64,000 nt of DNA from an uncultured Acidimicrobiales bacterium. Its GTDB lineage: Bacteria > Actinomycetota > Acidimicrobiia > Acidimicrobiales > Aldehydirespiratoraceae. Shown here in pieces: positions 51,602 to 60,073 of this stretch; position 1 is the first letter of the stretch, and each line of letters opens with the position of its first letter. Made by a program: the position numbers and the translations under genes. The notes below the pieces were generated by a model, which worked only from the letters and a program-made list of their open reading frames with translations, was not told where the DNA came from and did no database searches. Location: NCBI GenBank assembly GCA_951812975.1, contig CATOTC010000001.1:682001-746000 (forward strand), written 5' to 3'.

Positions 51602-51607
51602 ACGTTA
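51602..51607 (-). promoter_or_regulatory. -10 box TAACGT for meaB
   Basis: TAACGT on the minus strand ends 8 bases before the meaB ATG. The same bases overlap TACCGT (51606-51611) on the plus strand, so the divergent SnoaL-like gene may be transcribed from the same spot. Confidence 0.42.
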
Positions 51608-51643
51608 CCGTTTCGTCCGACCCGAACCAGACCAGGAAACAAC

Positions 51644-52153
51644 ATGTCACCCAACGACAACAACCCGACTGCCCAAAACCAAAACGCCGGCGATGACCCT
51701 GTCGTCTTTGACCGCGCCGAGATCTCAGCCACGATCGAGCGCTACCTGCAACTGCGGCGCGCGGCGATCGCAGGGGAGATCCAGTGGAGCGAGCTCAAGG
51801 AGGTGTTCACCGACGATGTTGTGTTCGTCGATTCCATGTGGGGCCGTCATCAGGGCGTCGACAACCTGGTGAAGTTTCTCGACGACTCCATGAAAGGGCT
51901 GCAAGGTTGGGATTTCCCGCATTTCTGGGAGGCCATCGACGGCAACCGGGTCTTCTTGCGCTGGAGCAACCGCATTCCCGGCGCCGGAGAGGACAACATG
52001 GGACTGTCGATTCTTGAGTACGCGGGTGACGGCAAGTTCTCCTATGAAGAAGACCTGTACTCCGAGAGCCACCTCATGAAGGTGATGAAACAGAGCGGTT
52101 GGCGCCCGTCAGAGCCGATGATGGTGCCGCCCGCCGACCGGGAATGGGTCTGA
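51644..52153 (+). CDS. SnoaL/NTF2-like protein
   Basis: A 169-residue protein with the NTF2-like cone fold: helix IERYLQLRRAAI, then ELKEVFTDDVVFVDSMWGRHQGVDNLVKFLDDSM and strands DGNRVFLRWSNRIP and LSILEYAGDGKFSYEEDLY. Such proteins are small isomerases, hydrolases or ligand binders. The ATG follows AGGAAAC and is divergent from meaB. No catalytic residues can be assigned. Confidence 0.75.
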   Translation: MSPNDNNPTAQNQNAGDDPVVFDRAEISATIERYLQLRRAAIAGEIQWSELKEVFTDDVVFVDSMWGRHQGVDNLVKFLDDSMKGLQGWDFPHFWEAIDGNRVFLRWSNRIPGAGEDNMGLSILEYAGDGKFSYEEDLYSESHLMKVMKQSGWRPSEPMMVPPADREWV

Positions 52154-52186
52154 CCCGTCCCTCGACGGGGCCGATTTCGCTCGGCC
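52154..52186. terminator. Two tandem hairpins between convergent genes
   Basis: CCCGTC-CCTC-GACGGG (52154-52169) is a perfect 6-bp stem with a 4-base loop. It shares its last base with a second perfect stem, GGCCGA-TTTCGC-TCGGCC (52169-52186). They follow the stop of the SnoaL-like gene by one base and precede the convergent mutase stop, so bidirectional termination is likely. Confidence 0.55.
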
Positions 52187-52219
52187 TGTCACAACAAATG
52201 CCGGTCTACACAATGCCGT

Positions 52220-54373
52220 CTATAACAGGTCGAGCAACTCGTTTGCGGCATCGGTGATGACCGTTCCCGGCGGGTAGACAGCCACCGCGCCCATCTCCAG
52301 CAGGGTCTCAACGTCATCTGGGGGAATCACTCCGCCGACAGTGATCTTGATGTCTGCACGGCCGAGCCGCTCCAGTTCACCGATCAACTCCGGCACCATG
52401 GTCAGATGGCCCGCGGCCAACGACGAAGCGCCCACCACATGGACATCAGCTTCAACGGCTTGACGTGCCACCTCAGGCGGGGTCTGGAACAGCGGACCGA
52501 TGTCGACGTCAAAGCCGAGGTCTGCGAAAGCTGTGGCGATCACCTTCTGGCCGCGGTCATGGCCGTCCTGGCCCATCTTTGCCACCAGGATGCGGGGACG
52601 ACGGCCGCGAGCCCGCGCGAACGCCTCGACCCGTTCCCTGACTCTGCTGATGGAATCGTCTTGCGCACCCATTTCGGCTCGGTACACCCCCTCGATCGTA
52701 CGGATCTGCGCTACATGACGACCGTAGACGCTTTCTAGCGCATCGCTGATCTCCCCCACGGTTGCTTTTTCGCGCGCCGCGTCCACGGCGAGGGCCAGAA
52801 GGTTGCCCTCACCGCTGCGTGCTGCCATGGTCAGCGCATCCAGGGCAGACTCCACGCTCGTCTGGTCCCGCTCAGCTCGCAACAACTCGAGCTTGGCGAT
52901 CTGGGAGGCTCGCACATCGGCGTTGTCGATCTTGAGGACTTCGACCTCCTGGCCTTGGGCGGACCGCGGATCGAGCCGGTATCTGTTCACCCCGATCACA
53001 GCCTGAGCCCCGGAGTCGATCCGAGCCTGGGTTCGTGCGGCTGCCTCCTCGATTCGCATCTTGGGGATCCCGGCCTCGATGGCTGCGGCCATACCACCGA
53101 TGCCTTCGACTTCGCTGATGTGACCCCACGCGACTTCCGCTAGATCAAAGGTCAGTCTCTCGACGTGGTAGCTGCCTCCCCAGGGGTCGACCGTGCGGGT
53201 CGTGCCGCTCTCATGTTGCAGGAACAGTTGGGTGTTGCGCGCTATGCGGGCCGAGAAGTCGGTGGGGAGTCCGAGCGCCTCGTCGAGAGCATTGGTGTGC
53301 AACGACTGGGTGTGGCCCTGTGTGGCCGCCATCGCCTCCACACAGGTACGAACGACGTTGTTGTAGACGTCCTGGGCGGTGAGGCTCCAGCCGCTGGTCT
53401 GGGAGTGCGTGCGCAACGACAGCGACTTCGGGTTCTTTGGACCGAACTGCGACATCAGCTCGGCCCACAACAGCCGGGCCGCGCGGAGTTTCGCCACCTC
53501 CATGAAGAAGTCCATGCCGATACCCCAGAAGAAGCTGAGACGCGGCGCGAACGAGTCGACCGGCAGACCCGCCGAAATCCCCGCCCGCACGTACTCGATC
53601 CCGTCAGCGAGGGTGTAGGCGAGTTCGAGATCGGCGGTCGCTCCGGCTTCTTGGATGTGATAGCCCGAAATGGAGATCGAATTGAACTTCGGCATCTGCT
53701 CCGACGTGTAGGCGAAAATGTCGGAGATGATCCGCATGCTCGGTGCCGGAGGGTAGATGTAGGTGTTGCGGACCATGAACTCCTTGAGAATGTCGTTCTG
53801 GATCGTTCCGGTGAGTCGGCGCGGTTCCACTCCTTGTTCTTCCGCGGCCACCACGTACAGAGCCAGTATCGGAAGTACCGCACCGTTCATGGTCATTGAG
53901 ACGCTCATCTGGTCCAGCGGGATTCCCTCGAACAGTTGCCGCATATCGAGGATCGAGTCGATCGCAACGCCGGCCATTCCGACATCGCCAGCCACACGGG
54001 GACTGTCGGAGTCGTAGCCGCGATGTGTCGCCAGATCAAAGGCGATCGAGAGCCCCTTCTGGCCTGCTGCCAGGTTGCGGCGATAGAACGCGTTGGATTC
54101 CTCCGCGGTTGAGAACCCCGCGTACTGCCGGATGGTCCATGGCTGGTTCACATACATCGTCGGGTACGGGCCGCGCAGGAACGGCGCGAACCCCGGCAAG
54201 GTGTGCGGAAAATCCAATTCGGCGGTGTCTGCGGGGGTCGCGACCGCGCAGACGTCGATTCCCTCCGGTGTCGCGCTGAGATGGGCCCTTCCAGCGGCGA
54301 TCTGCTCGCTGCTGAGCCCGCTGAGTTCCCCGTTATCGAGGTCGACTGTCGTGAAATCGGGGATCACGCTCAT
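52220..54373 (-). CDS. mutB: Methylmalonyl-CoA mutase, large (alpha, catalytic) subunit
   Basis: A 717-residue B12 enzyme interconverting methylmalonyl-CoA and succinyl-CoA. The substrate barrel has [31 protein letters not shown] in two blocks, the MNGAVLP and [20 protein letters not shown] regions, and [15 protein letters not shown]. The C-terminal cobalamin domain has the base-off motif [11 protein letters not shown], where His replaces the lower B12 ligand. The TACGGT box 6 bases before the ATG predicts a leaderless mRNA. Unusually its small-subunit gene is not adjacent: it lies 3.9 kb away beyond an opposite-strand cassette. Confidence 0.95.
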   Translation of the reverse strand: MSVIPDFTTVDLDNGELSGLSSEQIAAGRAHLSATPEGIDVCAVATPADTAELDFPHTLPGFAPFLRGPYPTMYVNQPWTIRQYAGFSTAEESNAFYRRNLAAGQKGLSIAFDLATHRGYDSDSPRVAGDVGMAGVAIDSILDMRQLFEGIPLDQMSVSMTMNGAVLPILALYVVAAEEQGVEPRRLTGTIQNDILKEFMVRNTYIYPPAPSMRIISDIFAYTSEQMPKFNSISISGYHIQEAGATADLELAYTLADGIEYVRAGISAGLPVDSFAPRLSFFWGIGMDFFMEVAKLRAARLLWAELMSQFGPKNPKSLSLRTHSQTSGWSLTAQDVYNNVVRTCVEAMAATQGHTQSLHTNALDEALGLPTDFSARIARNTQLFLQHESGTTRTVDPWGGSYHVERLTFDLAEVAWGHISEVEGIGGMAAAIEAGIPKMRIEEAAARTQARIDSGAQAVIGVNRYRLDPRSAQGQEVEVLKIDNADVRASQIAKLELLRAERDQTSVESALDALTMAARSGEGNLLALAVDAAREKATVGEISDALESVYGRHVAQIRTIEGVYRAEMGAQDDSISRVRERVEAFARARGRRPRILVAKMGQDGHDRGQKVIATAFADLGFDVDIGPLFQTPPEVARQAVEADVHVVGASSLAAGHLTMVPELIGELERLGRADIKITVGGVIPPDDVETLLEMGAVAVYPPGTVITDAANELLDLL

Positions 54374-54379
54374 CGCTTC

Positions 54380-54385
54380 ACCGTA
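54380..54385 (-). promoter_or_regulatory. -10 box TACGGT for mutB
   Basis: TACGGT on the minus strand ends 6 bases before the mutB ATG. Confidence 0.45.
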
Positions 54386-54434
54386 GCGGTCACACCCGCG
54401 CAGGCGGCAATGTCGTGTCGCCGCACCCAGAGAC

Positions 54435-54440
54435 TACGGT
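54435..54440 (+). promoter_or_regulatory. -10 box TACGGT for the carbamoyltransferase cassette
   Basis: TACGGT ends 9 bases before the carbamoyltransferase ATG. The same hexamer serves the divergent mutB promoter 50 bases away. Confidence 0.4.
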
Positions 54441-54449
54441 CTTTGCAGA

Positions 54450-56378
54450 ATGTCTGAATCTGCGATGTCTCGGCCGGCCGCTTTGAGTTCGGCAACGTCG
54501 ACGAAGAGCTACGTCCTGGGGATCAGCGCTTTCTACCACGACAGCGCCGCTGCGCTGCTGCGCGACGGCGAACTGGTCGCCGCGGCTCAAGAGGAGCGGT
54601 TCACCCGAACCAAGCACGACGCCGGATACCCCAAAAACGCCATCGCCTGGTGCCTCCACGACGCAGGGGTGGGTCCCGACGAACTCGAAGCGGTCGTGTT
54701 CTACGAGAAACCGCTCACCACCTTCGTGCGGCTGATCCGCACGTATCTGAAGGTCGGGATCAGGGGATTCTCGTCGTTCCGCGAGGCGATCCCGTTGTGG
54801 ATGCGCCAGAAACTGTGGATCCCCCTGGAGATCGAACGAGGTCTGAAACAGCTCGGCTACACGCCGCCGAAACAGACCTGGTTCACCGAGCATCACGAGA
54901 GTCACGCCGCCAGCGCGTTCTATCCGTCACCCTTCAACTCCGCCGCCATCGTCACCTTCGACGGAGTCGGCGAGTGGGCCACGAGTTCGATCGGAGTCGG
55001 GCACGGCAACGAGATCTCCTTGATCGAACAGATCGACTTCCCACATTCGCTGGGAATGCTCTACTCAGCGTTCACCTATTTCTGCGGGTTCAGAGTCAAC
55101 AGCGGCGAATACAAGCTCATGGGGCTGGCTCCCTACGGCGAACCGGTCTACGCCGACACCATCCGCGACCACCTCATCAACCTCCGCGCGGACGGATCGT
55201 TCAGCTTGGACCTCAGCTACTTCGACTACTTGACCGGTCTGCAGATGACCAACGACCGCTTCGCCGACCTGTTCGGTGGGCCACCGCGCGCGCCGGAGTC
55301 GGAAATCACCAAGCGGGAGATGGATCTGGCGGCATCGGTGCAGGTCGTCATTGAGGAGGTCGTTCTGGCGATCGCACGACGAGCTCGGGCAATGACCGGC
55401 GAAGAAAACCTGGTGCTCGCCGGTGGGGTGGCCCTCAACTGTGTCGCCAACGGCCGGTTGCTGCGCGAGGGCATCTTCGAACGGATCTGGATGCAACCTG
55501 CTGCAGGCGACGCCGGTGGGGCGGTCGGTGCGGCCTACCTCGGTTGGCACCGGATCATGGGCGAGGAGCGAACCATCGAATCCGACCATTTGAACGACAA
55601 GATGCGCGGCGCCTATCTCGGGCCGTCGTTCGACAGCGACGAGATCGGCGCTTGGCTCGATGCCTCGGGCCTTCCTCACGAGACTCTGCAGGGGAGCGCC
55701 CGAGCCGAGCGCGTCGCCGCGGAGATCGACGCCGGTCGCGTCGTCGGCCTGTTCGCCGGACCGATGGAATTCGGACCCCGCGCACTGGGCCATCGCTCGA
55801 TACTCGGCGACGCCAGATCCACCAGGATGCAGTCGACGATGAACCGCAAGATCAAATACCGTGAGTCGTTTCGGCCGTTCGCGCCAGCGGTGCTTGAGGA
55901 ACAGACCCGGCAGTGGTTCGACCTGTCGGTGCCATCCCCCTACATGCTGCTGGTAGCGCCGGTGGCCGACAGTCGGCTCGACACCGCGGCGGTGAAGGCC
56001 CGACGAGAATCAAACAAAAGTCGATCGGACACGGGCGAGTCGGACATCCGAGATTGGGTGAACGAGCGGCGCTCCGACATACCTGCGGTAACCCATGTCG
56101 ACGGCTCGGCACGGGTGCAGACGGTCAACGCCGAACGCAACCCCCGCCTGCACGAGATCCTAAAGGCCTTCGAGGCCCGCACCGGCTGTGGCGTGGTCAT
56201 CAACACGTCGTTCAATGTCAGGGGCGAACCAATCGTCTGCACACCCGACGACGCCTACCGCTGTTTCATGCGAACCGAAATGGACGTGCTCGTTCTGGAG
56301 GATCACATTCTCATGAAGGACCAGCAACCCGAGTGGCCTGAGACCGACAACTGGCGCCAAGCCTTCAAGTTGGATTAG
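54450..56378 (+). CDS. Carbamoyltransferase (NodU/CmcH family)
   Basis: A 642-residue O-carbamoyltransferase that transfers carbamoyl from carbamoyl phosphate through carbamoyl-AMP to a hydroxyl group. The Kae1-like domain begins VLGISAFYHDSAAALLRDGELVAAAQEERFTR (in two blocks), with the metal-site EHHESHAASAFYPSPF, NSGEYKLMGLAPYGEP and LVLAGGVALNCVANGRLL. The C-terminal YrdC-like domain has GPMEFGPRALGHRSILGDAR, then NTSFNVRGEPIVCTPDDAY. An Arg/Ser-rich loop (about 515-540) is inserted between. It leads a three-gene unit with DUF5989 and an SxtJ-SGNH protein. Acceptor unknown: a surface glycan or secondary metabolite. Confidence 0.93.
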   Translation: MSESAMSRPAALSSATSTKSYVLGISAFYHDSAAALLRDGELVAAAQEERFTRTKHDAGYPKNAIAWCLHDAGVGPDELEAVVFYEKPLTTFVRLIRTYLKVGIRGFSSFREAIPLWMRQKLWIPLEIERGLKQLGYTPPKQTWFTEHHESHAASAFYPSPFNSAAIVTFDGVGEWATSSIGVGHGNEISLIEQIDFPHSLGMLYSAFTYFCGFRVNSGEYKLMGLAPYGEPVYADTIRDHLINLRADGSFSLDLSYFDYLTGLQMTNDRFADLFGGPPRAPESEITKREMDLAASVQVVIEEVVLAIARRARAMTGEENLVLAGGVALNCVANGRLLREGIFERIWMQPAAGDAGGAVGAAYLGWHRIMGEERTIESDHLNDKMRGAYLGPSFDSDEIGAWLDASGLPHETLQGSARAERVAAEIDAGRVVGLFAGPMEFGPRALGHRSILGDARSTRMQSTMNRKIKYRESFRPFAPAVLEEQTRQWFDLSVPSPYMLLVAPVADSRLDTAAVKARRESNKSRSDTGESDIRDWVNERRSDIPAVTHVDGSARVQTVNAERNPRLHEILKAFEARTGCGVVINTSFNVRGEPIVCTPDDAYRCFMRTEMDVLVLEDHILMKDQQPEWPETDNWRQAFKLD

Positions 56379-56398
56379 AGAGCCTGCTGGATTGATTC

Positions 56399-56572
56399 AT
56401 GCTTGCGCTGCGCTTCCGTCACCTTGCCCGCCTCGTCCGAGACCTGATCGGCTTCGCCGTGCTGAATCGGGCGTGGTGGCTGATCCCGGTGATGGTCGTG
56501 CTGGCAGTGATCACGGTCTTCATCGTGGTGGGCCAGGCCGCCGCGCCCTACACGCTCTACACGGTCTTCTGA
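56399..56572 (+). CDS. DUF5989 small membrane protein
   Basis: A 57-residue protein with one membrane helix: RHLARLVRDLIGFAVLNRAW, then WLIPVMVVLAVITVFIVVG, ending APYTLYTVF. The pattern of an amphipathic N-terminus, RxWWLxP and a C-terminal APFIYTLF-like end is that of DUF5989, a family regularly found next to carbamoyltransferases. Role unknown; a membrane partner of the transferase is a reasonable guess. It lies 20 bases after the carbamoyltransferase and 10 before the SGNH gene. Confidence 0.85.
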   Translation: MLALRFRHLARLVRDLIGFAVLNRAWWLIPVMVVLAVITVFIVVGQAAAPYTLYTVF

Positions 56573-56582
56573 TGCCGCTGCC

Positions 56583-58229
56583 ATGAACCAGACCGGACCA
56601 CTTCTTGACCACTCATGGTCGACGTTGCCGACCAGTGGTGTACCCCAGAAGCATCGTCGGCCCGCCTCGGTACTGGTGCCGCTGGTACTGATCGCCGCGC
56701 TATGGCTGCTTGGTCACCTTACGCTGGCGATCATTGTCGCAGCGGTCGCTCTGACGATCACCGTGGCGGGCGCCGCGTCGCCGCGGTTCAGAAACAGACT
56801 CGCCCGAATCATGACTCTTGTCGGGCATTGGGCGGGCCGGTTCCTGACTTTCATTCTGCTGGGGATCGTGCAGCTGGTGATATTCGCTCCGGCGGCGATG
56901 TGGTCCCGTTTGACACGCAGCGACCCGCTCGACATCTCCTCACACAACGACAAGGCCAGCCAATGGCTTCCTCGGTTCCCCCAGAAACGGCCGCTGCACC
57001 ATCGCCCCTACACCGACGAGAGGTACCGACGCCCGTCAACAGGAACGGCCGCACGGCCCGGTTCGCTTCGCTGGGTCCGGGGCCTGCTGGGCGGTCTCGT
57101 GTTGCTGTTGATCGCCGATATCGCTCTCGGGTTGCTGCTGAGCCGCTTCGACAAGGACGACTCAGCCCCAACCGACGGTCACGTTGTATTCGGATTCGAG
57201 CCGACGGCGCAGGAAGCGCTCGCTACTCAACCAGGCTCAGCGGAGGTCATGTCGCATCTCACCAAAGCGGGTATCGGCAATTTCGACCCGTTCACCGGCT
57301 GGCGATTCGGTCCTGGAGTCACCTACGAGTCACCCGTGGTCAACATCGTCGACGGCGTCAGGACCACGCGGACCTCTAGAATCGATGGTGAGCGTGCCGA
57401 GATCTGGTTCTTCGGGGGTTCGACGCTGTACGGGTCGGGTCAGTCCGATATGGCCACAATCCCCTCAGTGGTCGTTGCGCTGCTCGATGATGCGGGCGTG
57501 CCTATCAATGCTGTGAACTTCGGCCATCCCGCTTATGCCAACTGGCAGCAGGTTCAACTGCTGGCCCAGGAATTGAGTGCGGGCATTCGCCCCCCGCCCG
57601 ATGCAGTGGTCTTCTACGACGGTTTCAACGATCTCGTTCTACAGACCCATTTCGGTGTTCACCAAGAACCGACTCATCTCTTCTTCGGAATGCCCGCCGA
57701 GGAACCTGCGGATGATGAACCACTTGCTGATTCCATCAGATCCTGGTGGGCCGATCACAGCGCAGTGGCACTTGCCGCGAGCCGCATCGCCGATCTGTTC
57801 GACGACGAACCGACCGTGCAGGTTGCAGACATCGACGCCGCGCCGATCGACACGATCGACCCCGCCGCCGCGGCCGAGGCTGCGCTGAAGATTCATCGTC
57901 GAGGTGTGGATCATGTGCAGTCGCTCGCCCGTGGCTACGGTTTCGAGACGTTGTTCTTCTGGCAGCCGTACCTGTACACCAAGTCGGCGCTGACGCCGGC
58001 GGAACAGACCCTCGTCGGGCTCCCCGGCTACGACACCGATGTGTGGTTGCCGATGACAGAGCGTGTCCGCGCCGGGCTCGGGCCCGACGTGATCGACTTG
58101 AGCGAGGCTCTCGATTCAGTTGAGTCTTCGGTCTATTGGGATTTCGTGCACACCAACGAACACGGAGCAGCAACCATCGCGGCGGCGATCGAGCCCCACC
58201 TCCGCGAGGCCCTCAGCGAACGGGGCTAG
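56583..58229 (+). CDS. SxtJ-like membrane domain fused to an SGNH/GDSL-type hydrolase domain
   Basis: A 548-residue protein. Residues 29-117 look like SxtJ, a small membrane protein usually encoded separately beside carbamoyltransferases: two hydrophobic stretches, then FAPAAMWSRLTRSDPLDISS, matching the RL-x-DPL end of that family. A further membrane helix lies at about 164-187. The rest is SGNH-like and probably extracytoplasmic: Ser280 in FFGGSTLYGSG (block I), YDGFNDL (345-351, block III-like) and Asp520-x-x-His523 (DFVHTNEHG). It may hydrolyse or transfer an ester such as acetyl on the carbamoylated product. Its TAG stop interlocks with the convergent mutA stop in CTAG. The SxtJ assignment is by eye. 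Confidence 0.78.
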   Translation: MNQTGPLLDHSWSTLPTSGVPQKHRRPASVLVPLVLIAALWLLGHLTLAIIVAAVALTITVAGAASPRFRNRLARIMTLVGHWAGRFLTFILLGIVQLVIFAPAAMWSRLTRSDPLDISSHNDKASQWLPRFPQKRPLHHRPYTDERYRRPSTGTAARPGSLRWVRGLLGGLVLLLIADIALGLLLSRFDKDDSAPTDGHVVFGFEPTAQEALATQPGSAEVMSHLTKAGIGNFDPFTGWRFGPGVTYESPVVNIVDGVRTTRTSRIDGERAEIWFFGGSTLYGSGQSDMATIPSVVVALLDDAGVPINAVNFGHPAYANWQQVQLLAQELSAGIRPPPDAVVFYDGFNDLVLQTHFGVHQEPTHLFFGMPAEEPADDEPLADSIRSWWADHSAVALAASRIADLFDDEPTVQVADIDAAPIDTIDPAAAAEAALKIHRRGVDHVQSLARGYGFETLFFWQPYLYTKSALTPAEQTLVGLPGYDTDVWLPMTERVRAGLGPDVIDLSEALDSVESSVYWDFVHTNEHGAATIAAAIEPHLREALSERG

Positions 58230-60058
58230 ACGCCGAGGTCCGCGTGGAGTCGGGTCAGGGCCTCAACAACGTCCATGCCCTGATACCAGAACTCGTCGAC
58301 ACCCGCAGCCTCCAGATCTGAGCGCAGATCACCGGGCTCGCCCGCGAGTATGACTCGCTGCGCTCCCGCCTCTTGCAATGCCAATGCCGTGGCCGTGCCT
58401 CGCAGCGTGTACACCGCGTCCGTTGAACAGACGATTGCAACCGAAGCGCCGGACTCGCTGAACCGAGCCTCGGCCTCCAACGGCGAGTGAGATCCTCCTT
58501 CGTGCGCTCCCGAGCCGACCACGCCCCCCACGGCCAACAGGTTGGACACCCAGGTGCTGCATGCGGTGTGGGTCGCCAGATCTCCGAGCGCAACAATATG
58601 AACTCGGGGACGCTCGCCGGTGGCCAACAGATGACGGTCAGCGGCGTCGCGCAGTGTCTCAAAAGGTTCAGCCAGTCGACGCACCGACAGACCCGCCGCC
58701 CGCGACGGGCCGAGTTCTCGAGATTCTTGAGGTTCCAGTCCCGAGGGTGGTTGATCTGACTGGTCTGTCAGGTCTGGATATTCCGACACGCCGGTGATGA
58801 CCTCGTCACGTCTGTGGAGGGATTCGAGTCTCCGCTGCCACGAGCGGTCGACATCTGCGTACAAAGAACCATCTGCAATCGCCGCTTCGATCCCACCGGC
58901 AGCTTCCAGGGCCACAAACTCCTCCCATGCCCGGGCCGCGAGCCGGTCGGTCAAGGACTCGACAAACCAGGATCCGGAGCAGGGATCAATGACCCTGGCC
59001 AGATGCGACTCTTCAATCAACACCGTCTGGGTGTTGCGAGCAAGACGTCTGCCGAGTTCATCGGGCGTTCCGAGCGACTCATTGAATGGCAGCACCGTCA
59101 CCGCATCGGCACCTCCCACCCCGGCCGCAAAAGCTGCTGTTGTTGAGCGCAGCATGTTGACCCATGGGTCTAGGCGGCTGTAGACGGCCCGACTGGTCAC
59201 CGCTTGCTGAAGTTGCGGGACAGCTCCGGGGTCGACCCCGCAAGCCTCCAGAACCCGCGCCCAGACCCGCCTCGCGGCACGCAACTTGGCCATGTTCGCG
59301 AACTGGTCGACACCGGCGCTCAACCTGAACCCGATCGTGTTCGCCCCATCTGAGGGCGCAACGCCGAAGGACTCGAGTCGGCGCAGGTAGGCGACAGCGG
59401 TGGCGGTGCTGTACCCGATCTCCTGTGCCTCAGTTGCACCGGCCTCGGCGTAGCAGGTCGAGTCGACACTCAAGGTTCGACCCGAGCGCAGCGACGGCAC
59501 CAGCGAAGCCGCAACGTTCACCACATCGTCTGGGTTGGCGAAACCGCCTCGCGGCACCTCGCCGATTGGGTCGAGTCCGAGCCAGCTGGGAGTGGCAGCC
59601 AAGTCGCCCCGTTGTTCGATCACCGCAGCCAGTGCGCGCGCCGCGTTGATGTCGGCATGGGGGGACAACACCACCGCAGCCAGATCGAACAGGATCCCGG
59701 CAGTGGCCCGCTGCAACGATTCGAGGGTCCAGTTCGGTTCCGGTGGGGTCAGCTCAACGGAGGTGACTCCCCTCTCGAGTTCTTCAAGCACGGCGCGACC
59801 GCAGGCATCGGGGTCGTCCGCGCTGAACTGCTGGCGCACATCCCAACCCCGCTCGAGCCGCTGAGGGTCCACGGGTACGAACTTCGCGGACGGAACCGAG
59901 TCCGCCGCCGTGTAGAGGGGTCGAATGTCAAGATCGTCGCGGGTCGTCGAGACGAGCACTTCCTTGAACGATCTGCCGCGCAGCACCTTGTCGACTGCAT
60001 CTGACCAGTCTGAGAGTTCAGGTTTGCTGAAACTGAACTCGAGGTCTGATTCAGTCAC
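58226..60058 (-). CDS. mutA: Methylmalonyl-CoA mutase, small (beta) subunit
   Basis: A 610-residue non-catalytic partner of the mutase. It retains the barrel-like part (VSTTRDDLDIRPLYTAAD; GANTIGFRLSAGVDQFANMAKLRAARRVWARVLEACG in two blocks; VIDPCSGSWFVESLTD). The C-terminal flavodoxin-like domain lacks the B12 motif: DxHxxG is replaced by GDLATHTACSTW, as usual for beta subunits. The GTG start lies 15 bases after the stop of the nitronate monooxygenase-like gene with AGGA nearby, so these two form an operon. It is separated from mutB by the carbamoyltransferase cassette. Confidence 0.92.
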   Translation of the reverse strand: MTESDLEFSFSKPELSDWSDAVDKVLRGRSFKEVLVSTTRDDLDIRPLYTAADSVPSAKFVPVDPQRLERGWDVRQQFSADDPDACGRAVLEELERGVTSVELTPPEPNWTLESLQRATAGILFDLAAVVLSPHADINAARALAAVIEQRGDLAATPSWLGLDPIGEVPRGGFANPDDVVNVAASLVPSLRSGRTLSVDSTCYAEAGATEAQEIGYSTATAVAYLRRLESFGVAPSDGANTIGFRLSAGVDQFANMAKLRAARRVWARVLEACGVDPGAVPQLQQAVTSRAVYSRLDPWVNMLRSTTAAFAAGVGGADAVTVLPFNESLGTPDELGRRLARNTQTVLIEESHLARVIDPCSGSWFVESLTDRLAARAWEEFVALEAAGGIEAAIADGSLYADVDRSWQRRLESLHRRDEVITGVSEYPDLTDQSDQPPSGLEPQESRELGPSRAAGLSVRRLAEPFETLRDAADRHLLATGERPRVHIVALGDLATHTACSTWVSNLLAVGGVVGSGAHEGGSHSPLEAEARFSESGASVAIVCSTDAVYTLRGTATALALQEAGAQRVILAGEPGDLRSDLEAAGVDEFWYQGMDVVEALTRLHADLGV

Positions 60059-60073
60059 AGTTGCATCCTGCGA

